Origin: Ophthalmolycus amberensis
Lineage: Eukaryota; Chordata; Actinopteri; Perciformes; Zoarcidae
Assembly (NCBI GenBank): GCA_024529925.1
Contig: JAFEUB010000894.1
Span: forward strand, 1,026,501 to 1,090,500
DNA length: 64,000 nt
Direction of reading: 5' to 3'
Shown here: positions 1 to 11,100 of the stretch, piece after piece
Position numbering within the stretch: the first letter of the stretch is position 1
How the letters are laid out: the number at the start of each line of letters is the position of its first letter
Position numbers and translations under genes: made by a program
The notes under the pieces: model-generated
Told to the model about the DNA's origin: nothing
Databases searched by the model: none
What the model saw: only the letters and a program-made list of their open reading frames with translations

Positions 1-234
1 GGCTGGCCCCTCCCACAACCAATTATTAATCAGTGCCAGCAGATAGAAGCCACCTGTTGGCATGACCTTATCCTTTATTTGGGATTTTGACATTGTTGAA
101 GGGAGCTGAGACGCCATTACAGGGTGAGAGAGTTCTGCTGGAAAACACACGTTTGGAGTATTTGAAACAGTGAGGAGATGGAACAGTAACTTGGTGGGTC
201 TTGTTCTTGAAAGATAATTTAGATACCAAGACAA

Positions 235-1662
235 ATGGCTGAGAAAATCGCTCTTGTTAAACGTTTCCTGAACTGCCATGTTTGTTCAGAGATGTTCAGA
301 GATCCTGTGTCTCTGAGCTGCAACCACAGCTTCTGTTCAAGCTGCCTGCAACTATTCTGGAAAGAAGCTGAAAACAAGAACTGTCCCATTTGTAAAACAA
401 AGTCCTCAACGGATGAACCTGCAGTGAACTTAACACTGAAGGGACTGGCTGACTCGTTTGCTGAGAGACAGAATAATGGTTCACCTCAGACGGAACAAGA
501 AAGAGAGAAAGAGGAGGTCGTGTGTGAAAAACATCCAGAAGTTCCTTATTGGTTCTGTGAGGACGAGCAGAAAGCTGTGTGTCCTGTCTGTGAGTTTTCT
601 CTCCACCAGAGTCACAAGGTGGTTCCTATAGAACAAGCAGTCAGTGACCTGAAGGACCAGCTGAGATCTGACTTAGAGTCTCTGCAGGACAAGAGGGACA
701 AACACAAGCAAGTGGAGGAAACATACAATGAAATGATTGAACACTCCAAGAAGCAGCTGTTGTCCACAGAGAGGCAGATCACAGCAGAGTTCAACAAGCT
801 CCACCAGTTCCTGAAAGAGGAAGAGGAGTCCAGACTGGCAGCTCTGAGGGAGGAAGAGGAGCAGAAGGGGAAGACTATCAGCGGAGAGATGAAGATGATT
901 CAGCAGCAGATCTCCTCTCTGTCAGACAGCATCTCTGCTGTTGAAGAAGACCTGCAGAAACACACCGTGTCGTTCCTCAGCAGCTATAAACCCACTCAGA
1001 CCAGAGCCAGAGTCCAGAGCTCACTGTCAGATCCACAGCTGGTCTCAGGAGCGCTGATAGATGTGGCCAAACACCTGGGCAACCTGTCCTTCAGAGTCTG
1101 GCTGAAGATGAAGGACAAGGTCCACTTCAGTCCTGTCATTCTGGACCCAAACACTGCACACCCCATTCTCTATCTGTCTGATGATCTGACCAGTGTGAGA
1201 CGTGGAGACACAGACCAGAAGCTTCCTCACAATCCAGAGAGAAACACTTACTATGCAGATGTTCTGGGCTCTGAGGGCTTCAGCTCAGGGAAACACAGCT
1301 GGGAGGTGGAGGTGGGAGACCATCCTGTCTGGGATGTAGGTTTGGTTAAAGAGTCAGTTGATCGGAAGGGAGAGTTACTTGCTTCACCAAAAAATGGAGT
1401 CTGGTGTTTACTTCATGACAGTGGATATTACACTGATGTTGTTGGTCAGACTGTCAGAGTGAAGAAGAGTCTCCAGAGGATCAGAGTCCAGCTGGACTAT
1501 GACAGGGGGGACGTGTCCTTCTACAACCCTGAAGACATGACTCACATCTACACTCACAGAGACACTTTCACTGAGAAACTCTTCCCATTGTTCAGTATTG
1601 GAAACGCTGGTGATGCTAAAACTGCTGATATCAAAATCTGTCAAACTGATATTTCTCTGTGA
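235..1662 (+). CDS. TRIM-family E3 ubiquitin ligase (RING, B-box, coiled coil, PRY-SPRY)
   Basis: A single uninterrupted exon encodes 475 residues. A C3HC4 RING finger starts at C14/C17 and runs through C29, H31, C34, C37 to C50/C53. A B-box2 lies at about 92-130 (CEKHPEVPYWFCEDEQKAVC), then a Glu/Lys-rich coiled coil at about 135-245 and a PRY-SPRY domain at about 285-475 with the LDPNTAHP and GKHSWEVEVG motifs. RING-B-box-coiled-coil-B30.2 proteins are ubiquitin ligases, and fish have hundreds of them, many in antiviral or inflammatory signalling. The substrate cannot be read from sequence. It resembles the TRIM35/TRIM39/NF7-like fish group, but one-to-one orthology is not claimed. The start is the first in-frame Met before the RING. 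A poly(A) signal AATAAA lies at 2106-2111. The frame is intact. Confidence 0.93.
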   Translation: MAEKIALVKRFLNCHVCSEMFRDPVSLSCNHSFCSSCLQLFWKEAENKNCPICKTKSSTDEPAVNLTLKGLADSFAERQNNGSPQTEQEREKEEVVCEKHPEVPYWFCEDEQKAVCPVCEFSLHQSHKVVPIEQAVSDLKDQLRSDLESLQDKRDKHKQVEETYNEMIEHSKKQLLSTERQITAEFNKLHQFLKEEEESRLAALREEEEQKGKTISGEMKMIQQQISSLSDSISAVEEDLQKHTVSFLSSYKPTQTRARVQSSLSDPQLVSGALIDVAKHLGNLSFRVWLKMKDKVHFSPVILDPNTAHPILYLSDDLTSVRRGDTDQKLPHNPERNTYYADVLGSEGFSSGKHSWEVEVGDHPVWDVGLVKESVDRKGELLASPKNGVWCLLHDSGYYTDVVGQTVRVKKSLQRIRVQLDYDRGDVSFYNPEDMTHIYTHRDTFTEKLFPLFSIGNAGDAKTADIKICQTDISL

Positions 1663-2604
1663 TGTTCAGGGAGGATGGTGAGGTCTCAGTGAATTATCGG
1701 GATTTGTATTATGGTGGTATTTCTTTTCTTTTTTTCACTTGCAGACAATTCTAGTTTGTTCTTCAATGTGATAGTGCATGAAGAAAATGTAGAGATCCAT
1801 GTTAAAGAAACATAAGATTTGAGCAAATAACATGTCTGTGATGTAAATATGCTGAAAGAACTGGGACCAGTAGATTTAGTGTGATCCATTTTATTTTCAC
1901 GTTTAAATGTCAAATTCTGCAGGAATTGCTTGATAATGTTTATACTTCAATGTTGAGCCCAAATTAGAAAAGCACAAAATTGTAAGAAAATATGACATTG
2001 ACTTTAGGATTGTGTGTATTAGTGCCACTACTAAAAGCTTTCTATTGTCAAATAATGTGTTAATGTTTTTAGTCATTAAATATCAGAACATTTTGAAATA
2101 TGCCAAATAAAAACAGCAAATACTCAAATTTGAGCAGATGTGTAGATTGTTTTCTCGATAAATCATTTTAATGATTGGCCATATTGGCAACAATATGGGT
2201 TATTAAATTGCATGTTTTCTACCTTGTCAGCAAATATTGTGGTCAAAAACATGAATGAGTGACTTCTAGCAACACAAAGCTGTGCTGCAGTTTGATGTGT
2301 TTGCAAACACACAAACTGATTCACTTTTCTATTTCAATGATCATTTTATTGATAACACCGTAGCACATTTTGTTGAAGTCATAGAAACACGTGTAGCACG
2401 TGAGAGAACAGAGCAATAATCTGAAGAATCAGAACTAGAGGATTAATATTATCATACAGAAGAAACCCAAAGCGACACTGCATAATAACTGACCGTCCAC
2501 TCACATAAGATTCAGAGTGTATACAGCGTTGTGTGCATCGTGAGCTCCGTCAAAGACCTCAGGACATTTTGACTTCAAACAAACCACTCATCCTGTCTCT
2601 GGAC
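1663..2604. other. TRIM 3' UTR and AT-rich spacer
   Basis: The part to about 2130 is probably the TRIM 3' UTR, ending after AATAAA at 2106-2111. The rest is AT-rich spacer with no coding signal that I can support. Confidence 0.6.
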
Positions 2605-2840
2605 TTACTCCTCCACCTCACAGTCCTGCAGGATGAGCTCTGCTTTCTGGCTGCTGTGTCTCAGGATGGTGGAGACGGCCCTGCAGTCCTCAGCAGTCAG
2701 CCTGAGAGTCTCCTTGAGATCCAACTCAACACAGGAGGAGCAGGACAGATCCAGCCTGTGCTGCACGGTCCTGAGCCCTGCTGGGCGTCAGAGGCAGCAC
2801 AGCTGTGGACAAACCTCAGCAGCAGTTTCCTGTAAACACT
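2605..2840 (-). pseudogene. Decayed NLR (NLRC3-like) leucine-rich-repeat fragment
   Basis: Read on the minus strand, about 2757 down to 2605 gives an open stretch containing VQHRLDLSCSSCVELDLK, then ETLRLTAEDCRAVSTILR and a short run ending LILQDCEVEE before a TAA at 2607-2605. That pattern is characteristic of the C-terminal region of the large fish NLR family (FISNA-NACHT-LRR, NLRC3-like). Just upstream (about 2765-2840) the similarity (LLLRFVHSCAASDAQQ) continues in another frame. No NACHT domain, start codon or flanking exons are visible, so this is a frameshifted remnant. It sits beside a TRIM gene, and both families expand in fish immune clusters. Family assignment rests on recognition of the repeat pattern and was not checked by alignment. 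Confidence 0.55.
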
Positions 2841-3618
2841 GAAGGAAAAATACATCTAAAAATCACTGTTTCCTGACAACTTGTACTCGTATTGTTGTAG
2901 TTTTCGCCTTCATTTCTATCAGTCACAACAACATAGAGCCCATTAACAGATAAGATCTGGGAACATGGTGACGTCACCGATAAGCCTTCTGATTGATCGA
3001 GACACACAAGCGGTCGGATGATCAGACAGGTTAGAAACAAAGCTTCAGGTTTCGAGGAATCAGTTTTAATTCATGAACACACATCGACTTCCATGAACAC
3101 AGGACAGATACAATGTCACTTTGGTCCAATAGTACCTCAGATATAAAGTCTGTATAAAAGAACCATTTCAGCTCATATAGACACTTTGGCATCCTGTTCG
3201 TCACGGGTGTAGCTTGCCTTCAATAAAACAGTTTTTCAACCCGCCCTCTTTCAAGTTTCCTTTAGTTATGAAGTCCATGATAACACAGGTAAGAAAGAAA
3301 GGCTACCGTAGACTGTATGTAGATATATATGTACACGTGGATATTTTTCATTGGACAACAGACACAAAGACATGTTAATTCATCAATAAAACTCATGAAG
3401 TCCAGTCAATATGTTTCGTGTTTCAGTGCTGAATTTTCAAGTACGATATGAAGGCATCTACATCAAATCTAGAAATAAAATAAAATGAAGCTACAGTGAA
3501 ACGTAGACCAGGAAAACGTCTTCTGTTTACATCCTCCAGTTAAAACCATCCGGATGAGGCCGTCCTGATTGAAGGACGGCCCTGCTCTCCACTTAGCCAC
3601 AGTCGCCTAACATAGCTG
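2841..3618 (-). other. Probable zbtb26 3' UTR
   Basis: No ORF of interest. On the minus strand this follows the zbtb26 stop codon. An ATTAAA-type poly(A) signal (complement of TTTAAT at about 3064-3069) would give a 3' UTR of about 550 nt. The 2841-3050 part is unassigned spacer. Confidence 0.45.
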
Positions 3619-4971
3619 CTAAAAAAGGTCCACAGATTTCATTTGTCCAAAATCAAAGTCGAGCCCCCCGTCGTGCAGGTTGCCCTCGTTTGCGTTGTCG
3701 AAGCTGTTCTTCCCGTGGATCTGTTTGAGGTGCTTGCGGAGAACTGGCTTGTGAGCGAAAACCATGTCGCAGTAGTTGCAGCGGTGCGGCTTATCCCCAC
3801 TGTGCAGGTTTAGGTGATCCAGCAAAGAACACTTTTGGGTGAAGGTCTTGCCACAGATCTTACACTGGAAGGGCTTGATGCCGGCATGGACACGCATATG
3901 CCGGTGCAGGTTGCCCTTCTGCGTAAAGGTCTTTCCGCACAGCAGGCACATGAACAGCTTGTGCATCTTGAGGTGGTTGGCGTAGTTTTCCAGCTGGCGG
4001 AAGACCCGGGAGCACTTGGGGCACTGGTGGTACCACTGGAGGGGCTTGTCGTAGTTCCTCTGGTGCACACTGTGCTTCTCTGCATGAGGGGGACCGAGCG
4101 AGTATCCGGCCACGCCGGGCGGAACCGCCAGCTCACTGCCACGACTGTCCACAGTGGAGTTGATGAGGGAGTGCTGGGGCTCAGGAGAGTGGAGTGTAGG
4201 GGGAGCAGGACTGGTGAGGAGGTTACCAGTGATGGAGCTCTCTGCTACGTCAGACACAGACTCCACTTTTACTATAGTGATGTCACTCTCCACCACACCC
4301 TGCTTTGGACGTTTGCCTAAGGTCTGAAGAGGGGACGTAGGCTGTATGATCACGTCGTCGTCGTTGTCGTCGTCTTCGCTGCCACCGACCGCGTTGCTGC
4401 CGTCGTCCGCGTCGCTGCCGTCGTCGCCATTCTTGTCGTCCCCAACCTGCATCACCTCCTCCTCATCCTGATGAGAAGTCCGAACCTGAGAGCGCTCTTG
4501 CTCTCTCTGGACCTGGGAGGTTAAACCCTCTTTCTTCTCCCTCTTCATACCCACATCCACCTCCAGCTTGCGTGCAGACTGAGGTTTAATGAACTTGCTG
4601 AGAGCTTGAGTGCACTGCTCCACAATGTGGCCCATTTGGAGGAAGCTGGCCACTGTCAGGTAATTCACGAGCTCCAGCTCAGGAAACTCCAGCTGACCCG
4701 TGTAGCAGGACAGCAGCAGCTGCCGGCCCACCTCCGCCCCCTGGATCATGGAGATCTGGACCTCCCTGGAGTCCTGCTGAAGGATGAACTGGTCCCTCAA
4801 GAAAGAGGAGCCGGCCGCAAACACTACCTTGTGACCAGGGACCTCCAGCTGGTTGATGCGCACACTGACATCACAGAAGCGTTTCTGGTGTCGTAAGAGG
4901 TTCATCTTCTGCAGCATGGAGTCCCCAAATGTGGAGAAGCGGAACTGCAGGATCACTTGGTTCTGGGCCAT
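3619..4971 (-). CDS. zbtb26: Zinc finger and BTB domain-containing protein 26
   Basis: One coding exon of 450 residues, starting MAQNQVILQFRFSTFGDSML at 4971. The reading frame is open further upstream, but a splice acceptor (CTTAACAG, exon from 5002) lies just before this Met, so the longer start is rejected. A BTB/POZ domain occupies about 15-130 (FCDVSVRI, GHKVVFAAGS, ELVNYLTVASFLQMGHIVEQ). An acidic linker follows, with runs of Asp, and four C2H2 fingers lie at about 317-419, the last ending HLKQIHGKNSFDNAN. The linker segment EPQHSLINSTV is shared with ZBTB26. BTB-ZF proteins dimerise through BTB, bind DNA through the fingers and usually repress transcription in the nucleus. Targets are unknown. 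The Asp/Asn-rich repeat near 4350-4440 is coded by GTC/GTT triplets on the plus strand and may vary in length. Confidence 0.95.
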   Translation of the reverse strand: MAQNQVILQFRFSTFGDSMLQKMNLLRHQKRFCDVSVRINQLEVPGHKVVFAAGSSFLRDQFILQQDSREVQISMIQGAEVGRQLLLSCYTGQLEFPELELVNYLTVASFLQMGHIVEQCTQALSKFIKPQSARKLEVDVGMKREKKEGLTSQVQREQERSQVRTSHQDEEEVMQVGDDKNGDDGSDADDGSNAVGGSEDDDNDDDVIIQPTSPLQTLGKRPKQGVVESDITIVKVESVSDVAESSITGNLLTSPAPPTLHSPEPQHSLINSTVDSRGSELAVPPGVAGYSLGPPHAEKHSVHQRNYDKPLQWYHQCPKCSRVFRQLENYANHLKMHKLFMCLLCGKTFTQKGNLHRHMRVHAGIKPFQCKICGKTFTQKCSLLDHLNLHSGDKPHRCNYCDMVFAHKPVLRKHLKQIHGKNSFDNANEGNLHDGGLDFDFGQMKSVDLF

Positions 4972-5063
4972 AGTGAGCTGAGGGCCAGCGGCAGCAGCGC
5001 ACCTGTTAAGGACAAATACAGACCGCGTTATCTCTCCTGAACAGCACAACATATACTGTATAG

Positions 5064-6280
5064 CACATGTGTCAAACTCAAGGCCCGCGGGCCGAAACCG
5101 GCCCGCCACGTCATTTTATGTGGCCCGCGAATCCGCCAGCAAAAAAAAAGAAAATAAAAACTTTTTTTTTTTTTTTTTTGGAAAAATAATTTAAAGTTAG
5201 ACTTGAAAATAAAAGTATCCCCATGGTCGAAATTATGAGATAGAAAGTTGAAATCATGAGATAGCATGTTGTCTGTGTACCGACATTAAAACTATCACAA
5301 CAGGTGGACAGGAGAGGCAACAGCCCGAAAAGAGGTTTTCCAACGATTGGAAAAGATCGACAAATAATCCCAAAATGTCCACGAAGACAAAAATTGATGC
5401 AGAGGGAAGAAAATGTAATGAAAGATGGGAAAGCGAATACATGTTTGTGCTTCAAGGAGAACAAACGGGTCTGTCTTCTGTGTTATGAGGCGTGTCGGTG
5501 ATGAAGGATACAATTCACGTCGGCATTTTGACACCAAACACGGAGCTAAATTTAGCCTCCAAGAAAAACATCAAACTGTCCAAGAATTAAAAGGCAGACT
5601 GCAATCACAGCAGAATATATTTACACAGCTACAGCCCAGTGCATGCTAAAGGTATGTGAGCAGAGCTCCGACCAGATACAGACTTTTACAAATGTCAGTT
5701 TGTGAAGAAACACCATCGCAGACCGAGTTCATGAACTAGCAGCAATCTAACAACACAGCTAGCTAAGAGACGAGCAGGTACTTGTATTTTTAATTAACTG
5801 TTGATGAAAGCACAGACAACACGGATACAGAGCATCTATCCATGTTTATCAGACCTGACTCTCAGTGAGGAGCTCTTGGATGTAGCTGCCATGCACAGGA
5901 CGACGACAGGGAGGAACATTAGTGATGCAGAGAGGTGACACAAATAGCTTTGAACAAAGTTAATGTAATAACTTGTGTTTGATATTTGTCTTTGATATTT
6001 TCTTTAATAGTTTGATCTTTGATAGAGTAATGTGGGTTTCTTAACCCTCAATTAAAATGATTTATGTTATAATAACAGAAATGTGTTTAAATATCATTTT
6101 ACATTTATATAACTGCATGTACAATATTTGTACACTTGAATAAACAATCAAATGCAGAGAGAGTTATTTAACAATATGTTAGGGAGAAGTTAGTTATACA
6201 GTCTTACAGTTACAACCGGCCCTTTGAGGGCGACCGTGATGCTGATGTGGCCCAGAGTGGAGATGAGTTTGACACCCCTG
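5064..6280 (+). mobile_element. Dead hAT (Charlie/ZBED-like) DNA transposon
   Basis: The left end reads CACATGTGTCAAACTCAAGG and the right end is its near inverse, ATGAGTTTGACACCCCTG. The GTGTCAAACTC core with GGCCCGCGGGCC is typical of vertebrate hAT ends. Inside, at about 5304-5645 on the plus strand, broken reading frames carry N-terminal transposase signatures: a BED-finger-like segment CLLCYEACR, then GYNSRRHFDTKHGAKFS, and ELKGRLQSQQNIFTQLQ. The catalytic body of a hAT transposase (about 600 residues) is absent, so the copy is internally deleted and cannot move itself. The 8-bp flanks (5056-5063 and 6281-6288) do not match, so the target-site duplication has eroded or my end call is off by a few bases. 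Confidence 0.75.
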
Positions 6281-7084
6281 CTTCAGTACTTCAGATGGCA
6301 GGTAGGATGGCTAATTAATTAAGTTACCACCACCTCAGTCAATAACAATCATCATGCTCTTCATCAAAACAGGCGCGTGCTGCCCTCGTGGATAAGGTGA
6401 GACTGAGATCCACACTTTGGTTGAGTGAGCGTGTCTGTTTCATGAGCTAGCTAACGTTAGCTCGTCAGTTGGGCATTCATCCTCTCAAACACATGGTAAG
6501 CACATTGGTGACGTGATGCTAACTGGTTTACCTGCTAGCATCACTGACGAGCAGCGTGTCAGCGACACCATGAACGCTACCGTTAAAGTATTGCCTTCCT
6601 TTAAGGGGAAATAGGTCACGTTAGCCTGGGGTTTAACGATACTCTTTGGGCTGCAGCGAGACAATCAGGTAATCTTGTATAAAGTGACTCTCCATGCCTA
6701 ACGTTAGTTAATAGCTAGCGTTGTATGTAAACAATCAATCACAAATCGACCGCATATTTCCCTTTGGCCTACTCCACACTTGAGCTGACATCTCAAGCTG
6801 TCTGGTAACATGCAACACTGCTGACTAGCTGTCTTTATTACAAAGTTGTTACTTTAACGGACACAGTAATGCGTGTTTTGTACCTGTTAACCCTTCGTAA
6901 ACAAGCCCGTTAGAGGTGGGTCTTCATCGGCAGGAGTCTGTCGGCCCGTCAGGGGAAATGAAGCGCTGTCCCGGATGTAAAACCTATTTAAAGGGCCAGT
7001 ACAGCCGTACGGCTCACCTCTCTCATCCTCATCCTCACCTCTCATCCTCACCTCTCATCCTCACCCTTCACCTCGCCAAGCTGA

Positions 7085-7325
7085 ACACACATGGGCCGTC
7101 CTCTTTGTTTACCTTTTTTTTTACTTCTCCATACTTCCACTGGTAACCCCGTGTTTATTGTCACATTGCTATGGATTGTGGGTCATTTCCTTGGGCAAAG
7201 TCTGCAGAAGTGCTGACTTACGAAAAGGGTTCATAAAGGGCTCAAAACGTCTGCAAGAGAGCCCTCAGACACTGGATGATTTGACAGAGGGACAGCCCTA
7301 AACCCTCACCTTCCAGATACAAATA
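7085..7325 (+). repeat. Dispersed repeat, copy A (pair with 33537-33825)
   Basis: About 240 bases closely match the stretch from 33537 onward. Shared blocks include CATCCTCTTTGTTTACC (one mismatch here), CGTGTTTA, GGGTTCATAAAGGGCTCAAAA and CCCTAAACCCTCAC. A related terminus, GGCCAAATCCCAATGTCCCC, also appears at 23879-23898 and, inverted, at 33804-33825. No ORF, so a non-autonomous DNA element is likely. Family not identified. Confidence 0.6.
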
Positions 7326-8109
7326 AGCCAAACATAATAACCTAATAATACAATGTTAACATTAGTAAACATATTAAGATAAACACAACAATCAATCGTG
7401 ATTTCAGTGTCATCATTAACCCCTATGTTTTCTTAATGAAAATATGTTTTTCTTTTATATGAGGTATCATCTCCATACCTACAAGGTAAGGAAGTCTATA
7501 TATAAGAGAGAGGTGCCAAATCCAGTTATTACAGTCGGCCATTGTGAGTAGACTATTCCCAAAATGAGTCTATATTCCCAGGGGTGTCCCAAGAGTTCTG
7601 TGTCTAAAGAGGATACAAGATGAGAAAAAATCAAATCACCTCTTTAGAGCTCAAAGAAGTCTTCTAATTAAACAATGTGGGAGAGAAATATCCCTCTTTT
7701 GTTAAAAGGTCACAAATTCAAATAGGCTGGACACCACTGGCCTAAAACATAACTTCACAAGACATGGCATTGTGTTTGAATGCATACATTATTAGGGGTC
7801 TAGTCTCTTCAACTCTACTGAAGCACATAGCTCAGTTATAAAGTCTTGGTTTTGTAATCTATTCCTTACTCTGAAGATGGGAGTGTGTCAGAAGGTTTCT
7901 CAAACAGTGAAGTCACAAATGGTCTGCTTTACAAAGTGGATTGCTTCATTCCAAGTACACATTGACATCCACTCATCATTCAACTATTATTGAAGTGAAA
8001 AAAACAGTTTATTATAATTAGTTACAAAATGTACAAAATAAAATGCACAGATGGGAAATCAAGACTGTAATTGAATTCGTCATAATGACAATTAAGGAGT
8101 TTAGGAGTG

Positions 8110-11100
8110 TCATGTCCTCTTGAAAAACCTGGAAAAGACGACAGAGGGAAAAAATTTCAAGTGCCGTCTTTCACCTGAAAGTGTGCAAAACATCTAAGTT
8201 ACAGTCATTCATCGTAATATATATAACAGGCTACTTGCACGATTACTGTATTTTGTCACCAGAAACAAATCAAAAATGAATATTCTATCTGCAGACTGAT
8301 TACCAGTCATAGTTATTCGTTTTTGAATTATCCACTGATCATGCATTTATTTCATCTTTAAAAATTCCAGAAACACTAGAATCACTTCAGACTGTAGATT
8401 TGATTTAATTAAATAACAGTTGATGCACATAAAATAATATTAACCGGGTTATAATACTCTATTGTACCATCTTACATACCAGGTGAAACAGTATCCACCC
8501 AAAATGACCAAGGCAACCAGTCCTATTACTGCAGCAGCAGACAGAGATGAAACCCTCAGAACATAGGATGTACCTGGAACAAGGAAATGCTGCGTGTGAG
8601 TAACTGGCAACGAGCTTTTTCTACATCTACTTATTTGAAATCAGTCCAACACGTTCTGGGTATAACGTTAGTGAACTACCAACACCGAACCAGACCAGCC
8701 CGAACCACCTTCTCCTCGCTCAGCCTCTTTCTCTCCTTTCTTAACCGTATAACATCCAGCTGTCTATTATGTAATTTCCCAAGATGAATCTTATCATTTA
8801 AAAAAAGGACACCAGTAAATTACCTCTTACATTAGCCCAGAGGACACAGGAACATTTTAAAGCCTAGAAGAGAAAACATTCGGGTAATTCAATTAGTAAA
8901 CTGCAAAGTTTGTTGCCGTTTATAAGTCAATACATTTTTATACTGATACTTTATTGTATCGTAGTTGGACCCACCGATTTCCACTGGCTGACAGCTCGTA
9001 AGATGATATAATAGTTCCTGCCGTTCTCCAGTGGTGCATTAAAGAAGCCTCCATAGTAGAGCCCATCTCCTACAGTAAAGTTCATCTCGGTCCCAACATG
9101 TCTGACATCAATCTGGGCAGTGATGTACTCTGTTGAGGACTTTGATTTGCTTGAGATGTCTGAGCTCGCAGGAGAGGAACAGTCAAACATTATAATCCCC
9201 TCTACAGGAAGCACAGACACCTGGTACGAACTGCAGAATGAAGAACAAAGAAATTGTTACTGTATGGTCATAAATAGAGATATGTTAACACGTTAAATTC
9301 TTTACATGAAAGATTTGTAACACCTGAATATGACATAAAGGTAACGTGGTACGAATGTGATTCTGACTTCAGAACTGGTGAAAAACGGTATTGCAGGATA
9401 ATCTTTCAAAGTTGAAAGATTTTTTTTTCTTTGAAGCAGGTGGGCAAAGTTTTTCCAGGTGAAAGTTACTTTTTTTTTTGTAAAAAGAGTTGAAAAACCT
9501 TCCGCTCAGAATTTCCATACTAAACGGTGGATAGAGAATATACATCAACTTGTCAGTGACCTCTGGTGGACAAACTTCTGAATGCCCTGTAACCTAGTTT
9601 GTAATTCCTGGACTGTGCTTTCTTTACACAAATCGGCCAACCTAAGCACTGATACAGATATATCTGCAATAAGCTAATATCAGCTGATACGTCTACCTTG
9701 CTGATTCATCCGTTTAGCTCTAGCACTTATATCTTTCTTTCTTTCTTTGCTATTAACTAGATTTATTGTAAAGCTTTATGAATTATCAAACTTATTTGAG
9801 CATGTCTGTTTGTTTTATCTCACAGCGTTTTAATTTCCTCTGTAACCTGGCAGAACAGAGCTGATTGTTACCTTATTGGGTCCAGTGTGTTGGGTGATCT
9901 GCGGAGCCTCAATGTTGGTACAGGAGTCTCAAATTCTCTGTAGTAGACAACTGGTGCTGGGGGCACTGTCAAATGTTATGATGCTCAGTATAAAGAAGAA
10001 TGCATCGCATTCAATACAATTATAACAGTCCTAAATATTTCCATAAAAGCTGATAACTCCTGGTTTCACTTTGATGCAGGGAGACATTTGTCAGAGGAGA
10101 GTTGGCTGTACAATGATACCTGTTAAACTGGTGTTGGTGGAGATGGTGGCAGTGAATCTGGAAGACAGTGCGGTGACGGAGATGCTGTAGTTTGTGACTG
10201 GAAGCAGGTTCAGACAGAGTTCCAGCTGGTCTGCCTTAGAGCTCAGACACCGCTTCCCTCTGTCATGAAAGGACCTCTCGTAGTCTCTGGATCCTATGTA
10301 CGTCACCTGCAACGGTTATATGCAATGTGGCATCAGGGGGGAAAAAAGTATGGTAATCGCATGAGAAATGCTTAACTGTCCATACACATTCACATATACC
10401 CAGATAATAAGGTAAAAAAAATACTGAAAGCACTTTCGTGTGAAGACAATAATGGTAAGATAGAGATAAGATAAACAGCAACGACAGTGAAAGAAGGATT
10501 ATAAAATCGGTTACCTTGTATACTTCTTTATCCTCCTCATACTTCTCTGCTCTCCAATGCAGACATTTTTCATTAAGGACAGATAGGTGATTGACAGGTG
10601 GCTTTATTTCTGTAAGAGATGTAAAAAGAGTGATGGTACCACAAATCTTCCCCTTTTTATTTGACATATTACAGATCCTAATGGGGTTGTGTTGTTACTC
10701 ACCTATGCATCTCAGTGTAGCTCTCTGCCACAGCCCAGAGCTGCCACACACAGAGACGTAGCTACCCTTCCAGCTGTGATATCCATCCACACAGCGGTGG
10801 ATCACAACACTGCTGTTATGCCACATCACCTCTGATTTGGCAAGGAAGGGAACCGGACCACATTTAGCTGCAGGAAAACAATGGCACTGGTTAACTAATT
10901 GACTGAAAGGCCTTATAAGCATGATTACAGTATATTGTAGACATTCCATCAGTCGTCAGGTGGTAAAAGCCGTGCGACATGTTGTTTCCTCGACATTCAG
11001 TCAGCAGTGGATTGACCCAAAGAAAGAATCACACCAGCATAACAATGTGAAAGTTACAAAACACTATTCAGCAATATACCTCAACAACACACAACGTATA

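Larger units (their letters stand above)
4972..8109. other. Spacer between zbtb26 and susd1: 5' region of zbtb26 plus repeats
   Basis: Contains the zbtb26 5' splice acceptor (5003-5004), a dead hAT element (5064-6280), and a promoter-like stretch at 6360-6900 with two exact CTAACGTTAG palindromes. A possible 5' non-coding exon ends at 6884, with a GTACAAAAC donor reading leftwards. A dispersed repeat lies at 7085-7325. From about 7990 to 8109 is the susd1 3' UTR; its poly(A) signal is the complement of TTTATT at 8008-8013. The remaining stretches show no coding potential. Confidence 0.5.

Noticed and set aside
3814..4320. A 168-codon plus-strand frame antisense to zbtb26.
   Set aside because: It mirrors the zinc-finger exon and has no independent features.
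4972..5109. A 46-residue N-terminal extension of zbtb26.
   Set aside because: It crosses a good splice acceptor and runs into the hAT terminal repeat; the BTB protein starts naturally at 4971.
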